Below, in pieces: positions 32,058 to 42,856 of a stretch of 64,000 nt of DNA; position 1 is the stretch's first letter; each line of letters starts with the position of its first letter. A program made the translations under genes and the position numbers. Source of the stretch: Hydractinia symbiolongicarpus (lineage: Eukaryota > Cnidaria > Hydrozoa > Anthoathecata > Hydractiniidae); contig NC_079887.1 in assembly GCF_029227915.1 (NCBI RefSeq), positions 7,812,001 to 7,876,000 on the forward strand, in the 5' to 3' direction. The notes under the pieces are model-generated. The model was not told the DNA's origin. It was given only the letters and a program-made list of their open reading frames with translations, and ran no database searches.

Positions 32058-35000
32058 TTAACGCGATTTTTGTGACTTCTTGCGTGTATATATTGTGACC
32101 TTTGTTATTAATGCACAGGTTTTGTTTATATCAATACCTTCTTTCAGACATTGTTCATAATCTTCAAATGTGATACATTTCTTAGTCACGATCCTCTTTA
32201 CGCCTTTTGCTTTGCGATCACCACCATCTTTAGTTAAGGCTTTGTATGCATAAGCCTTCGGTCTCAATGTGATGAATGAAGTCATGATCTTACCGCCTAG
32301 CTCATCTTTAAATAAGCCGACGACCTTCTTATTTTTACCAATGGGCAGGGATCTGTTGTCATCTTTGCTATAGGCACTCGTGTCAAAACGTGTCTTTACA
32401 TCATCGGCAAATGTCACGATAGAAATTTTCCGTTCGTATGTGGTAAATGAAGCTATCGGTATCCATATAACAAATTCAGATCTTACTTCCATACTTGGGT
32501 TGTTTGTAATCGTAGTGAAACTCGTACATAACCATCTTTGATCGATCCAATATGGCCTGACCTATATAGATAGGTTTATTCATTTTTATACCCGTTCTGC
32601 CCATTTCGATTCTTACCGAAGCATGTGCCGCTTTTTAAGTTTGGTTGCATGGTCAGCTTCGTATATGCAGCTTCATTCGTAACTAGCTTGATGTTGCGGT
32701 GATTGCGTATGTTCTCCATTGTTTTCCCAAAGACGGGGAGGTTCACCAGTTTATAAAAATCCTTCTCAAAGTCGTTCTTGGCGGCCGTTCTCAGCTTCGT
32801 GTTATGATCTATGTATGGTGCAAGCCATGCACTATGTTGAAATTGGATAGCACGATGTACTTTTGTTAATATAAGGGCATGTTTCAAAGCTTGGTGTAAG
32901 GATGCGATGTGAACCACATATTTCCGCTTATGTTCAAGATTGGGAATTAACTTCTCCACCCTGTGGATCGTCTTGCGCTCCGGCAGGAAGGGGAGCTCGT
33001 TGTGTTTGTCGTGTAAATCCTTCAGATAATCAACATCTACCTCCAGGAGGTACGCATGTTTGTTATCAGATACCAGCTTCTCGATCTTCTTTTCATCTAT
33101 TATCTCCACATTTGATATCCACTTAAAGCCATGAGTGGGTAGGTCCTGTTTCATCGCCCATCCGTACAGGTTGTTGGCGTCTAGGTACTGCAGATACGAC
33201 GATTCTTCATTGGAATCGTATTGGTCCCCCATGTATTTGTTGTTGGCCTTGGCATATCGGTGTACAGACTGGGTTATACCACCTCGTATTCCGCGTTCGA
33301 CCATGAGGTGCATGTCAGGGTCCGTAAGGAGCTCCAGCTTTACACCCGTGTACTTAAGCGCTGCCTTCCACGCCAAGCCTGGTGCGCTGTAAAAGTGAGC
33401 AGGGTCGAGTTTGTATTGGTTCTGGCAGACTCCCCGAAAATTCTGAAAGATATCGGTAAGCAACAGGACGTCCACCACCAAATATGCGTCATGGTAATCG
33501 CCCATCGTTGTCTCCGGGCCCTTTGGGGTGATAGCATCCCATACTTCCTGGGCATGTTTGCAGTCATCGTCGGTGATAGAATTCATATTTAATTTGCTAT
33601 AGAATGCCTCCTTCTGTGGTAGATCATTCTCTTGGAATCGTTTCCAACTATCCATATACTCATATGGATATATACCTTTGCGTCCCATGAGCTGAAATGT
33701 ATCCTCAGGAAAATACCATCGGAGATGTTTGCATTGGGCATCATCGAGATTATTATATAATTTCTCCAATGAGGTTGGCATGAATCGGCAACTATCAATG
33801 AACCTGATCTTTATCTTCTTGTACGTCTCGCCATCACCCATTGCAATGGGTACTTTGATTTTCACATTGAAGCTGATGTACTTTTCCGTGTTTTCAGCGA
33901 TACAACCAATATCCTGGGTGTCATATTTTTCACCCAATTCTCGGATAAACAAGTGGGCATCGTACCCCGATAGGTTGTGGAAGATCACAGGCACATGGCT
34001 TGGTATCTTGTATCTGAGATTGCAGATCGCGTGCGCTGCGCCTCTATATAGCCCCGTGTAGTGACAGTGTTCTCGAACTTTACGGCTATATTCGTCTTTG
34101 ACAAAGGGTTTCATGCAGATGTGACAACTCGTGGCGAAGTCGTACTCCTTTTTTAGTACTTCCGTTAGTGGTAACATGTCCTGTTGAGGCTAGGTGCTGT
34201 AGAGTCGCTTTACCTCATTCTCTAGATGATCGACGAACTTTTTCACAAAGTCTTCACCCCTGTATACTTTCAGCAGATCTGGCACGGACCCGTAGGCAAA
34301 GGTGGAATATTTTGCCCACCCGCATGGCTGGTGCTTGTTAAGCTTTTTTGTCTTGGTATTCCGAGCATTTTCTTTTATCGGGATCAGTAGGCTTTCAAAA
34401 TCCGCGTATATGACAAATGGGACTTTGACCTGGCATTGTCCGTCCTGGTAATATAACCATTTTTCCTTTTCGCTAGGCATCGTGATCTTTACCGCTTCAT
34501 TATCTTTGCAAGATACATAGTGTTTATCGCGGGATTCTATCGTTTGAAACCCCTGCAGGCAATTCAGACAAAAACTCGTTTTTCCGTGGTTCTTCGATAT
34601 CTCGCTACTCATTAGTCGTGAGAAATTTTTTATGGCTACGTAATGATTCCTCTTCTCATCGATTATTAGTAGCAAATTAGCCTGCTCACGTTCGTTAAAT
34701 ACCGATCTACGCAGGATATTAAAGCTCTTACCCGTTACATACAGAACGTTCACGGCAATGTCGGGATTATTCCGCTCGAATTTTGTGATATCTTTGGTGG
34801 ATGTTGGGAACTCAATACCCTGCCAGTTGTATCGATCCACATAGGGTCGCAGCTTACTAATTCTCTGATGGTTTATACCTATCTCTTCATGATGTATGGC
34901 GGCTATAATTGCCCATTTAAAGCACTCCTTGTCATCATTGATAGGATTTATTATCGCTTTTTTCCTCGCAATCCATTTTGGTGTTTCGATATATGATGAG

Positions 35001-35416
35001 CCTCGCGTTAGCTTCAGCTTATGAAAATGAACATCTAAATGCTGAATGCGACCTATGCTAAACCCAGATTTGGGTAATGCAGGATTTTCTACATACGTTC
35101 TGATTTGAGCAAACATTGTATCCATCACTTCAGGCACTATTGTGCCTTGAAATACTGATGTCATGTTGCTGTGGAAAACCTTGTCTACCTCAATAAACTC
35201 GTTGGTACCATCGATGGGCTTCCGCCATAGGATCCAGAGGGAGCATTGGATTTTCGCAGATCCCATTTCTTCCACTTGGTTTTCAATGAGTTTTTTCACA
35301 TGTGATCGAATCATGTCCAAGTATCCATTGATATTTGTTCCATCGATGCCAGTTATGCGGTAACTCCTAAATGTTTTATGTAATGCGTGTTTGTGCGCAT
35401 GCGTTGATGACGTCAT
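32058..35416 (-). pseudogene. POLB: Protein-primed DNA polymerase B, Polinton element 2 (broken)
   Basis: About 1,110 codons, the usual Polinton length. Visible in order: N-terminal domain with MGSAKIQCSLWILWRK; a zinc-finger-like FCLNCLQGF; Exo I YADFESLL; CHICMKPF plus HCHYTG; Exo II FHNLSGYDAHLFI; Exo III YLVVDVLLLTDIF; palm motif A YLDANNLYGW; the motif B block KDFYKLVNLPVFGKTM; and motif C CYMDTDSF. Lesions: TAG at 34190-34192, a frameshift near 32610, TGA at 32476-32478 and a frameshift near 32430; the rest is open to 32058. The family copies linear DNA using a protein primer and the terminal inverted repeats. The start is near the right terminal repeat, beside a TGACGTCA palindrome. 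Unlike element 1, no SAP segment precedes the polymerase. Confidence 0.92.
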
Positions 35417-35417
35417 A

Positions 35418-35718
35418 TTATATTTTATTATGTGTTAGTTATTGGCATATGATATAATTTAATATTATTTTGTGTTGGTTACTAGCATTTTAGGGAATTT
35501 CCCTTTACTCATATTCTGTATAATATGAATATATACTATTATATATCATTTAATATTTTTTTGTGTTGGTGACTTGCATTTATATATCATTTAATATTAT
35601 TATGTGTTGGTTATTGGCAGATGATATCATTTCATATTATTTTGTGTTGGTTATTGGCATTTTAGGGAATTTCCCCCTTGGTCGACGACTGTGCCAGAAC
35701 GAACATTTCTCTATCTCT
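35418..35718 (-). repeat. Polinton 2 right terminal inverted repeat
   Basis: Inverted copy of 21170-21470, ending CTATCTCT and followed by the target duplication AGCGT (35719-35723). It carries two perfect GGGAATTTCCC palindromes at 35493-35503 and 35665-35675. Confidence 0.9.
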
Positions 35719-36577
35719 AGCGTGAAAAGATATTCAAGGCAAACGTTCGAGCGTGTAAGGCAATGAAGAAAAAACATTAAAATAAAAGTACGAGGACAGT
35801 AGGACACAGGATTTGATAAGCATGTTCTTATAATAGGACATCTGGTCTGTGTAATAGAGCTTTTATGTGGGTTCTTTTCTTGCTTCAAAATTTCGGAAAA
35901 CGACAACAACAAACTATAACTCATATCACACGTATTTTACGAAGTACGTTTATCTTTTGTAAGATGAAATGTGGGAAAAACACCAGAGATTTAACAAATA
36001 ATATTACAACAAGGGAAGCGAAGAATAAAAGCAAAATGAAACGAATAAGCTGTATGTCATCAAATTAAAAAAAACAAAAAAAACAAATAACAAAAAACAA
36101 ATAAACCGAGAAGAAGTATAAAAAATAAAAATATTAATATTATTATTATTATTATATTATTTTGAGTTAATATTAAAAATACTAACTCAAAATACTACAA
36201 AGTACACGAACTACGGACAGGTGGGATAATGTTGATATGTGATATATGGTTAACTTGGAATATTTGCTTGTGGTTCGCACAAAAAGACATCACATTGTCA
36301 AAATGGCACGAATTTTTATTAGCACATTAAAAAAAATTAAGATAATAAAGTATCACTGAGGTAATTCACTTCAAGATGACGTCAGTGCGAGTGCGGTGGA
36401 ACATAAACTTTGGGTTAAGAAAAATCGTTCAGATGGGTAAAATTAATTAATGAAAGCATAAAAAAGCTAAAATAGAACTTTAGATAAAGATATTTAATAA
36501 AAGTTTTTGCGAAAGTGACAGAGTTTATTGAGTTTACTCGCCCAAATTAAACATTGCGTACTTAATATTTATTTGGA
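35719..36577. other. Intergenic between Polinton and channel copy 4
   Basis: Begins with the right target duplication. AT-rich, with (ATT)n at about 36130-36155 and a hairpin: TTTTGAGTTA at 36160 facing TAACTCAAAA at about 36185. No gene seen. Confidence 0.6.
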
Positions 36578-37930
36578 TCATTTTCTTGTTTGAATTTTGC
36601 TGAAATCACGTGCTGTTTTTGCCTCAGTTTCTGTCATCTGTTGAGAGGTACGATCTTTACGGTGCATTAAAAAGCATTTTGCTTCAAGCAATATACCCAT
36701 GAGTACCAAAGTAGCAGCAACTGCTAATAATATTTTAAAGAATGTGGCATCTAATATATCCGAAATAGCACCATAATACAATGTTTGGATCTTCAACTTC
36801 GTTTGGAATTGTTTTTCAATAGAACTAAATATTTCTTCTTTCTTTATGAAAATGCATTTCCAATACTTGATGGAATGTGAAGCATGTGCAGATGCTAACA
36901 GTGTTATGTCCAGAACAGCCGGAACCGTGTATATAATTCTAAGTGGATTTGAAGTGTCATCTACAGTGATGTTATCTTGATATGCAAATGCAATCTCTTC
37001 GTTCATAAGACCGGCAAAAACTTCTCCATTGCGAACTTTTATCAGCACTTCTGCATAGTTCGCCACACTGACAGTATCTGCTTTGTAATCTTCTTCAGCA
37101 ATTCGTTCTTCGTAGGAATCTTTCACTACTGCAACACGTCTTTCATATATCCCTAGATCACTTGTGCCACTAACCACAGCTGTTACTGTGCCTGTTATAA
37201 CACACACTATTACCATTCCAGTGTACATTACAACACAAGCCAATATTCTTCCCAGTGGTGACTTGGGTACTACATCTCCATAACCAACAGTTGTAAGTGT
37301 TATGAAGCTCCACCATATGCCAGTCATTGCTCCTGTTAAGAAAGATTTATCAAAGTTTTCGTTGTCTTTTCTTTCCATTAACCAAATTAATATTCCAAAT
37401 ATAATTGTAAGTAAGCCAGTTACAGTAATGGTGGGTCTACAGCTCCAAATACCTCTAAAGAACTTGTTATAAATTGAAATCTCTCTACGAGACACTATCA
37501 CCGCAATTGCACTTGCTCTGTGAAATGTGTAGCGATTAACATGGCGCTTGTTGAGCATATGGGGATTTAGCTGGGAAAACTTTGTAATCGGTCCCCACAT
37601 TGCGTTCTGCTTATTAACGTGAGTTAAATTACCTGTGCCGTAGGTGATGTTAAAATTCGTAAATAGATTGTCAAATGTTGTTTGATTTTTACTGCGATGT
37701 CTAAATCCAACAAAATGAGTCACATTGCGTCTTTGATCGTTATCTTCAAAACAGTAATCCTTCGCAGCGGCGAACATTTTTGGAAACATACCATCCATTT
37801 CGTTGTTTTCATTAAGAAAAATATATGGCTTTAAATCCCAGTACACCATGTCATAGGTAGAATTATCAATTTGGTGTGTATCAGTGCAAATAGCAAAGTA
37901 ACTAAAAACCACAATAACGGAAAGAAACAT
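36578..37930 (-). CDS. GluR0-like K+-type ligand-gated channel, copy 4
   Basis: Intact intronless ORF of 450 residues. Signal peptide (1-17); S1 (about 24-163) with DLKPYIFLNENNEMDG, NAMWGP and YTFHRASAIAVIVSRRE; M1 (about 168-187) ending WLMERKD; pore loop LTTVGYGDVVPKS (filter at 213-219); M2 (about 228-252) with ITGTVTAVVSG; S2 (about 258-390) with VAVVKDSYEERIAEEDYK; M3 (about 403-423); short basic tail. Its pore and early S2 are almost identical to copy 3 in protein and DNA, while S1 has drifted. It lies just right of the Polinton and reads towards it. Confidence 0.92.
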   Translation of the reverse strand: MFLSVIVVFSYFAICTDTHQIDNSTYDMVYWDLKPYIFLNENNEMDGMFPKMFAAAKDYCFEDNDQRRNVTHFVGFRHRSKNQTTFDNLFTNFNITYGTGNLTHVNKQNAMWGPITKFSQLNPHMLNKRHVNRYTFHRASAIAVIVSRREISIYNKFFRGIWSCRPTITVTGLLTIIFGILIWLMERKDNENFDKSFLTGAMTGIWWSFITLTTVGYGDVVPKSPLGRILACVVMYTGMVIVCVITGTVTAVVSGTSDLGIYERRVAVVKDSYEERIAEEDYKADTVSVANYAEVLIKVRNGEVFAGLMNEEIAFAYQDNITVDDTSNPLRIIYTVPAVLDITLLASAHASHSIKYWKCIFIKKEEIFSSIEKQFQTKLKIQTLYYGAISDILDATFFKILLAVAATLVLMGILLEAKCFLMHRKDRTSQQMTETEAKTARDFSKIQTRK

Positions 37931-39998
37931 TGCTCAACACTACAATGCTAGCCAGATGGTTATGGGCATCCAGCAATGTCGATGATAAAATATTTTGAAA
38001 AAGGTTACTTGATGAAGTAAACGAATTGCGACTATGTACTTGTTCTATTGCACTGGATCTCGTTATGTTTTTCAACATTTACGGTATTTTATATGTTTGC
38101 TATAGCTTTTTCTTTATCAATAGGAATTTTTCTTCACATTTTTATATTGTATTTAACACAGGCTGTGAAATATTGTTTTCTTTCGCTTTTAAGCAACAGA
38201 AGTGAATGCTATGTTAAAAGGATAATCAAATTGGAATAATTAAATATTATGTTTTCATGTAATTTTATTGATAACCAGAACAAAGAACTTAATTTTCAGT
38301 TGAAAGGCCTATATATGTTAAAGAATGGTTTCTAGAAAATTTGTATTGCGTAACATATTTACTTCTAAAAAGAGATTAATGTTTCCTCTCTTTTTCGTCA
38401 TTTATTCCTTTTAAAATATAAGCTGAGTTATTAAATGTTAAACTGTTTAGTTCTTTAAACAAAATTAAAAGGGGAGTTGTGTGTGTAAGAGAGAGAGAGA
38501 GGGAGAGAGAGGGGTCGCTTATTAAATAATTTAATTTTATAACTTAATTTTTTTAAGTAAATTAATTGAAAAAAAATCAAGAAACAAGCACGACGAAATC
38601 TTCCTTAAGCGACGCAACTAAGAAACTAAAAATCTACATTTTTATAAAAGAATTAAGTTAAAATGTCAACACATGCCATCCATAAATAATGACATTCGAA
38701 TGACATTCACTTATCATTTAGAAACCGGACAAATATCGGTTGGAAGACCACTTAAAATTGAAGACTTAAATGAAAATTAAATCTCTGGTTCAAAAGGTGG
38801 AGATGACAAGGGAAAGAAACTCTAAAAAAAATACAATTAAAACGCAAAACCAGTTTTTCTCACTCGTATTCTTATGGCATCAAACGACGGGAATAACGCA
38901 AGGAGCGGAATTAAAGTGAATTTTTATGTTTTATTACGTACATACATACCAATATGCCCCTTTATATAGTTTCCTAAGAAAATGGCATAAAATGCAACCA
39001 CACACAAAGCTAATAGCAGTTAGCTAGCTAGCCACCTGTTTGTCTATTGTGATGTCTAGGTACTGTATTTTATGAAGGCTCGCACTAAAATAGCAAGATA
39101 AGTAGCTAGGGGCAGCACTACTGAATGTTGATATGGTTTAAGATGTTTATCCAAATTTCGCTAGCTAGGCAGGATATTTTGGATTTTGCTAGCAAGGTAG
39201 GACAATTAGCTATATTACTTTAAATTATTATCGAAGATTTTGCAGGATCCTATTTAATAAATGGGAGACGAGATTTGAAAAGTAACAGTCATGAAGGGTT
39301 GATGTCTAACAGCACCATACATATCAGATCTTGTAATGCAATAAAATCTCGGCCACACCTGGCCGGCCAGGTTTAACATGTTTTTTTGTTGGCAGCACGC
39401 AAAACATATGGCGATACTTAATTTTTTGCTATGTATTTTTTAATAAAAAATGTTCTTTGGGTACAATTTAAGTTTTTTGTTTATATTTAACTTTGTGATT
39501 TAGCCAAAAATTCTTTCAAAATAAGTACCCGCAAAAATCAGTACAGTTAAAAGTACAATTACATATTTAAAGCTCTTAAAGAGAATTTAATAAGATGTGA
39601 AACAAGCCAGTAACTAGCATACAACATACTTATTTCAGAGAGTCGGCAGATGAACAGATATAGTAGTTATTGTACTCACTGGATAAATTATCAAAAGTAG
39701 TTTGCGGCAACGACAAATAACTATAGCTCAATAACTGTATGAGTAAAAAAAAATTTTTGTGGAAAAGTGTGCAATAAATACAAGGAAAATTATAACTTTG
39801 TTTGACTTCAGGTACTTCGTGTGCGTTAGTGACAATCAGCCTTATTAAACATTTAGAGATATTGAGTTTACTATACGGCGGATTCAGCCTTACATACAAC
39901 CGTTCATTAAACTCAATTAATTCCATCCAGCACTAGCAAAGTTTAAGATATAGTAAAAAAGTGAAAATCACATTCGAGCAGTATTTTTAAAATTATAG
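37931..39998. other. Intergenic between channel copy 4 and KSR 3' end
   Basis: AT-rich. A (GA)n run at about 38490-38515 and GCTAGC words near 39025. No coding region supported. Confidence 0.5.
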
Positions 39999-42038
39999 TA
40001 ACAACAGAGAGAGAGTTAAAAACACCTCCGGTAGAATAGGATTTATCACATTCGAAAAACATTTGATATGGCATAAACAGGCATGTTGAGTAGATGGTGT
40101 TTATTAGTTATTCAATGTACCAGACAACACGAAAATATTTCGTGAAGTCAACGACAATAAGAATTCTTAGTACAAACTTTCCACGCATGCGTGTAAAAGG
40201 TAAAAATAAAGTTTATATTAAAAAATTATTTCAACGTACCGAAATAACACACAGATGGAATAAATTATGAGAATAATAAAAAACTGAAGAGTACATTAAA
40301 TTGAAGTGACGCTGAAATTTCTTGTACACTGTACTAATAAGACAATCAGAAATTCCAACAACTACAAAAGTAAATTGATTTAGAGATGAAAGTTGCATTT
40401 TATTGTTTTGATTCGTAGCAAATAAGCAAGTTAGATACTAAAAAAAATATTTTAAGCATCCCATTATAGTTTATCAGGATTGTCAATATGCACCTCAATT
40501 CCTAACCATTTGCATTATTCTTTGATTCAATTTTTACCCCAGGATAATTCCGTCAAAATTAAAAATATAAAATAAAAGTCAGTCAAAATAGAACCAAATG
40601 TTATTCATAGCGACACGTGACAGAATAGAGGGGGGGGAGGGGTCAAATCAGATCGGATATTTGAAAAAAAAAAAAGAAACTGAAGACATGTTTGAGACAC
40701 AATACAAGTGTACAAAAATATAGATAAAACACAAAATAATACAGAAATTATACCAAAATTATCTCAAAACATGTCGTTACTATAGTAACATTATGACGAC
40801 GCCCAGCTTTCTTTTTTCACAAAATGAAGCAAGAACAAGTTTTATACAATATTCAAATTAGTTGTTATAACAACTTTAATAAACATGATGTTGACAGACC
40901 AGCTATCACGCCAAGCTGCACATCATAATACAGACATAATTCCCCAAATTGGAAGGGTTTATAGTATGCTTTATACAAAACAATCCAATTACGCTGTGGT
41001 CTACCTTGTTTCCTTTTTTTCAGTTAACGGCACGGCGATTACTTAAACGCCCTTTTAAATCTCAGATTCTATTACAGGATTTCGGAGAAGGCGTACGTTG
41101 TGTGAAGTGCTGAATGGTTGTTGGAAGAAATCCACAAACCACAGCCTTTTGATCAAAATCCCACAAATCTTTTTCTTAGGCTTTCCATTAGACTACTTTT
41201 CGCGAATAGTAGACCAAAGAATTCTCACTCCAATTTGAGAAGAGCTGTCACAGAATGAGAGCATTCGCAGATCGAGTGATGGGTTGGCTTGGTGAGCGGA
41301 TTAGCTTTCTCTTTGGAAGATGATCAAAAGCTGTAAAAAGCGTCCGAAATGCCAGCCGCTTTTCAGGATTGAACGCCCAAATCATTGACAAAATATCCTA
41401 AAAAACAAAAACATCCTATTGTTATAGTGTAAAGGGGACAAGTAAGTCAACAATTTGGTTGAAAAAGATGCCATAAAACTAAACAAAAAGGCCTTAATTT
41501 TGTCTGATGCATTTTTTTCATAGGATTAGGATAATCTAACGGTTTAGAAAATAACAGTGACTGTATAATGTTGTCCTTCATACGGAAAATTTCAGCATGT
41601 TATTGCGCATACTATCTTTTCCCTTCTAAGGACTTTTATGATTTAAATCTTCCTTGCTGTCAGTCTTTTAGAACAATCAGACAATCAATATGTTTTATGT
41701 AAGCATGTTCTTGTTAAAGAGAAGATACTGCAAAAAAAACAGAAGCAAGGATTTAAAAATTATCTAAAATATTAGCTTAACTTTAAGTGACTTTAAGTGA
41801 ATTTTTACCTTCACTTCCTTCGAAACTTGCAATCCATTAAGTGGTTGTTTGAATCCTTTTCCGATTCGATAAATGACGATTTCACTTGGTACGCCACTGA
41901 ATGGAAAGTGACCAGCAAGAAGTTCAAAATAAACGCTCCTGAAAAAAAAACGTGGAATATCATCAGCAAAAAAATGGAGGAAGAAATTAAAGTTATTTTC
42001 ATGAAAACATTTTTTTCAGCGTAATAGATAAAGTTAAT
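39999..42038 (-). repeat. Tandem duplication unit B (distal KSR 3' end)
   Basis: About 2.0 kb homologous to 42857-44790. Shared landmarks: the GGTAGAATAGGATTTATCAC start region, a ~110-bp near-identical block around GTCGTTACTATAGTAAC (40773 versus 43672), the last two KSR exons, and the intron wording TCAGCGTAA. It copies a gene end together with its downstream DNA. Confidence 0.88.
41248..41938 (-). CDS. ksr: KSR alternative terminal exons 18B and 19B
   Basis: A second full copy of the last two KSR exons: 41938-41809 (130 bp) and 41397-41248 (150 bp, stop TGA). The acceptor (TTTTCAG/GAGCG), donor (AAG/GTAAAA), second acceptor (TTAG/GATATT), reading phase and stop are all kept. It encodes the end of the kinase C-lobe ([20 protein letters not shown], then [20 protein letters not shown]). 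Relative to copy A there are only a few changes (N/S, T/P, P/S, E/V, H/R) plus a rewritten KRKLIRSPS segment near the end. It could be reached from exon 17 by skipping copy A. Confidence 0.8.
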
Positions 42039-42856
42039 ATGTATATTATAATTATTACTGTCTTTCAGTGAGACAAGGATAACAACTTCCAGAATATTTA
42101 GAGTGCATAAAAACTGATCTATCTTTGAAAAACACAGTAGAGAAAGTAAAAAACTCAAGAAAAACCCCACAAAATGCAAGTAAACATTTAAAATCGCGTT
42201 CCGTAGCTATCGCTCGAAAGTACCTGCGGTCGTGCCCTTCGGCAACAGGAACGAAGCTGAAGAATTTTTTTGATCCGTTGATTGAATAAAACAAATGGTT
42301 GAGTTCTAATTGGTTAGTTAGCCACTCGCCGAAAGTTTGGAGATATTTTAAGCAAAAACCATCTCGAGAGGCCATTTTTGTTGCAAAGTTGGACATTTTT
42401 ATACTGGTTTTTATTTTAAGAATACCACCTGCTTTTCTGACTTTTTGTGATCATTGGGTCTAGGCGTTTCAAACAGACAGAGTAGGGTGTCATAACGAAA
42501 CAAGTACCGAACCCGTGAAAAACTTACAGTTTCGCCAGACAATTATTTATTTTGCAGGGCACCTGTCATGTAGCTATTCACAGCCATTTGTAATGCGCGG
42601 AAAACAGCTACTATTATAAATAACTAGTCGTTAGCCTGTGGGAACAAAGCTGGATATATCGCATTTGTTAGTAGCAGCTTGGAGATTCCGTACATGGTTT
42701 AGTATGACTGATTCTGGCTCACAAACAAACAAATAACGAGTATCGTTATAGAGATCATTTCATTTCAAATGATATTTCTTTAAAAATGTGCCAAAGAAAA
42801 AATAATAAATAAGTAAGGGATTTAATCTTATTCGAGCTGTATGTTGGGATTTATAA
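42039..42856. other. Spacer between the duplicated units
   Basis: About 800 bp. At 42222-42290 is a GGTCGTGCCCTTCGGCAAC...CCGTTGATTGAATAA repeat whose relative occurs inverted at 45283-45347 (AATCAACGGG...GGTGCACGACC). A minus-strand open stretch at 42055-42396 runs through this repeat and is not supported as a gene. Confidence 0.5.

Larger units (their letters stand above)
21170..35718. mobile_element. Polinton/Maverick element 2 with both ends
   Basis: 14,549 bp bounded by ~300-bp terminal inverted repeats that begin AGAGATAG and end CTATCTCT. It is flanked by the 5-bp direct repeat AGCGT (21165-21169 and 35719-35723). Polinton hallmarks are all present: protein-primed polymerase B, DDE integrase, A32-type ATPase, double jelly-roll capsid protein and a minor capsid candidate. 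No cysteine protease is recognisable. The interior is visibly richer in G and C than the flanks. Several genes keep intact frames, while the large ones have one to four lesions each, so the copy is fairly young but not autonomous. It sits between two channel paralogs. Confidence 0.95.

Noticed and set aside
21170-35718. Idea that the channel genes are Polinton cargo
   Set aside because: All four lie outside the terminal repeats, lack the ATAAA(C/T)ATG start motif and match the AT-rich flanks in composition.
42055-42396. Minus-strand open frame of 113 codons near the KSR duplication
   Set aside because: Runs through a dispersed repeat whose inverted relative is at 45283-45347; not a KSR exon, since exon 17 joins in phase to exon 18.
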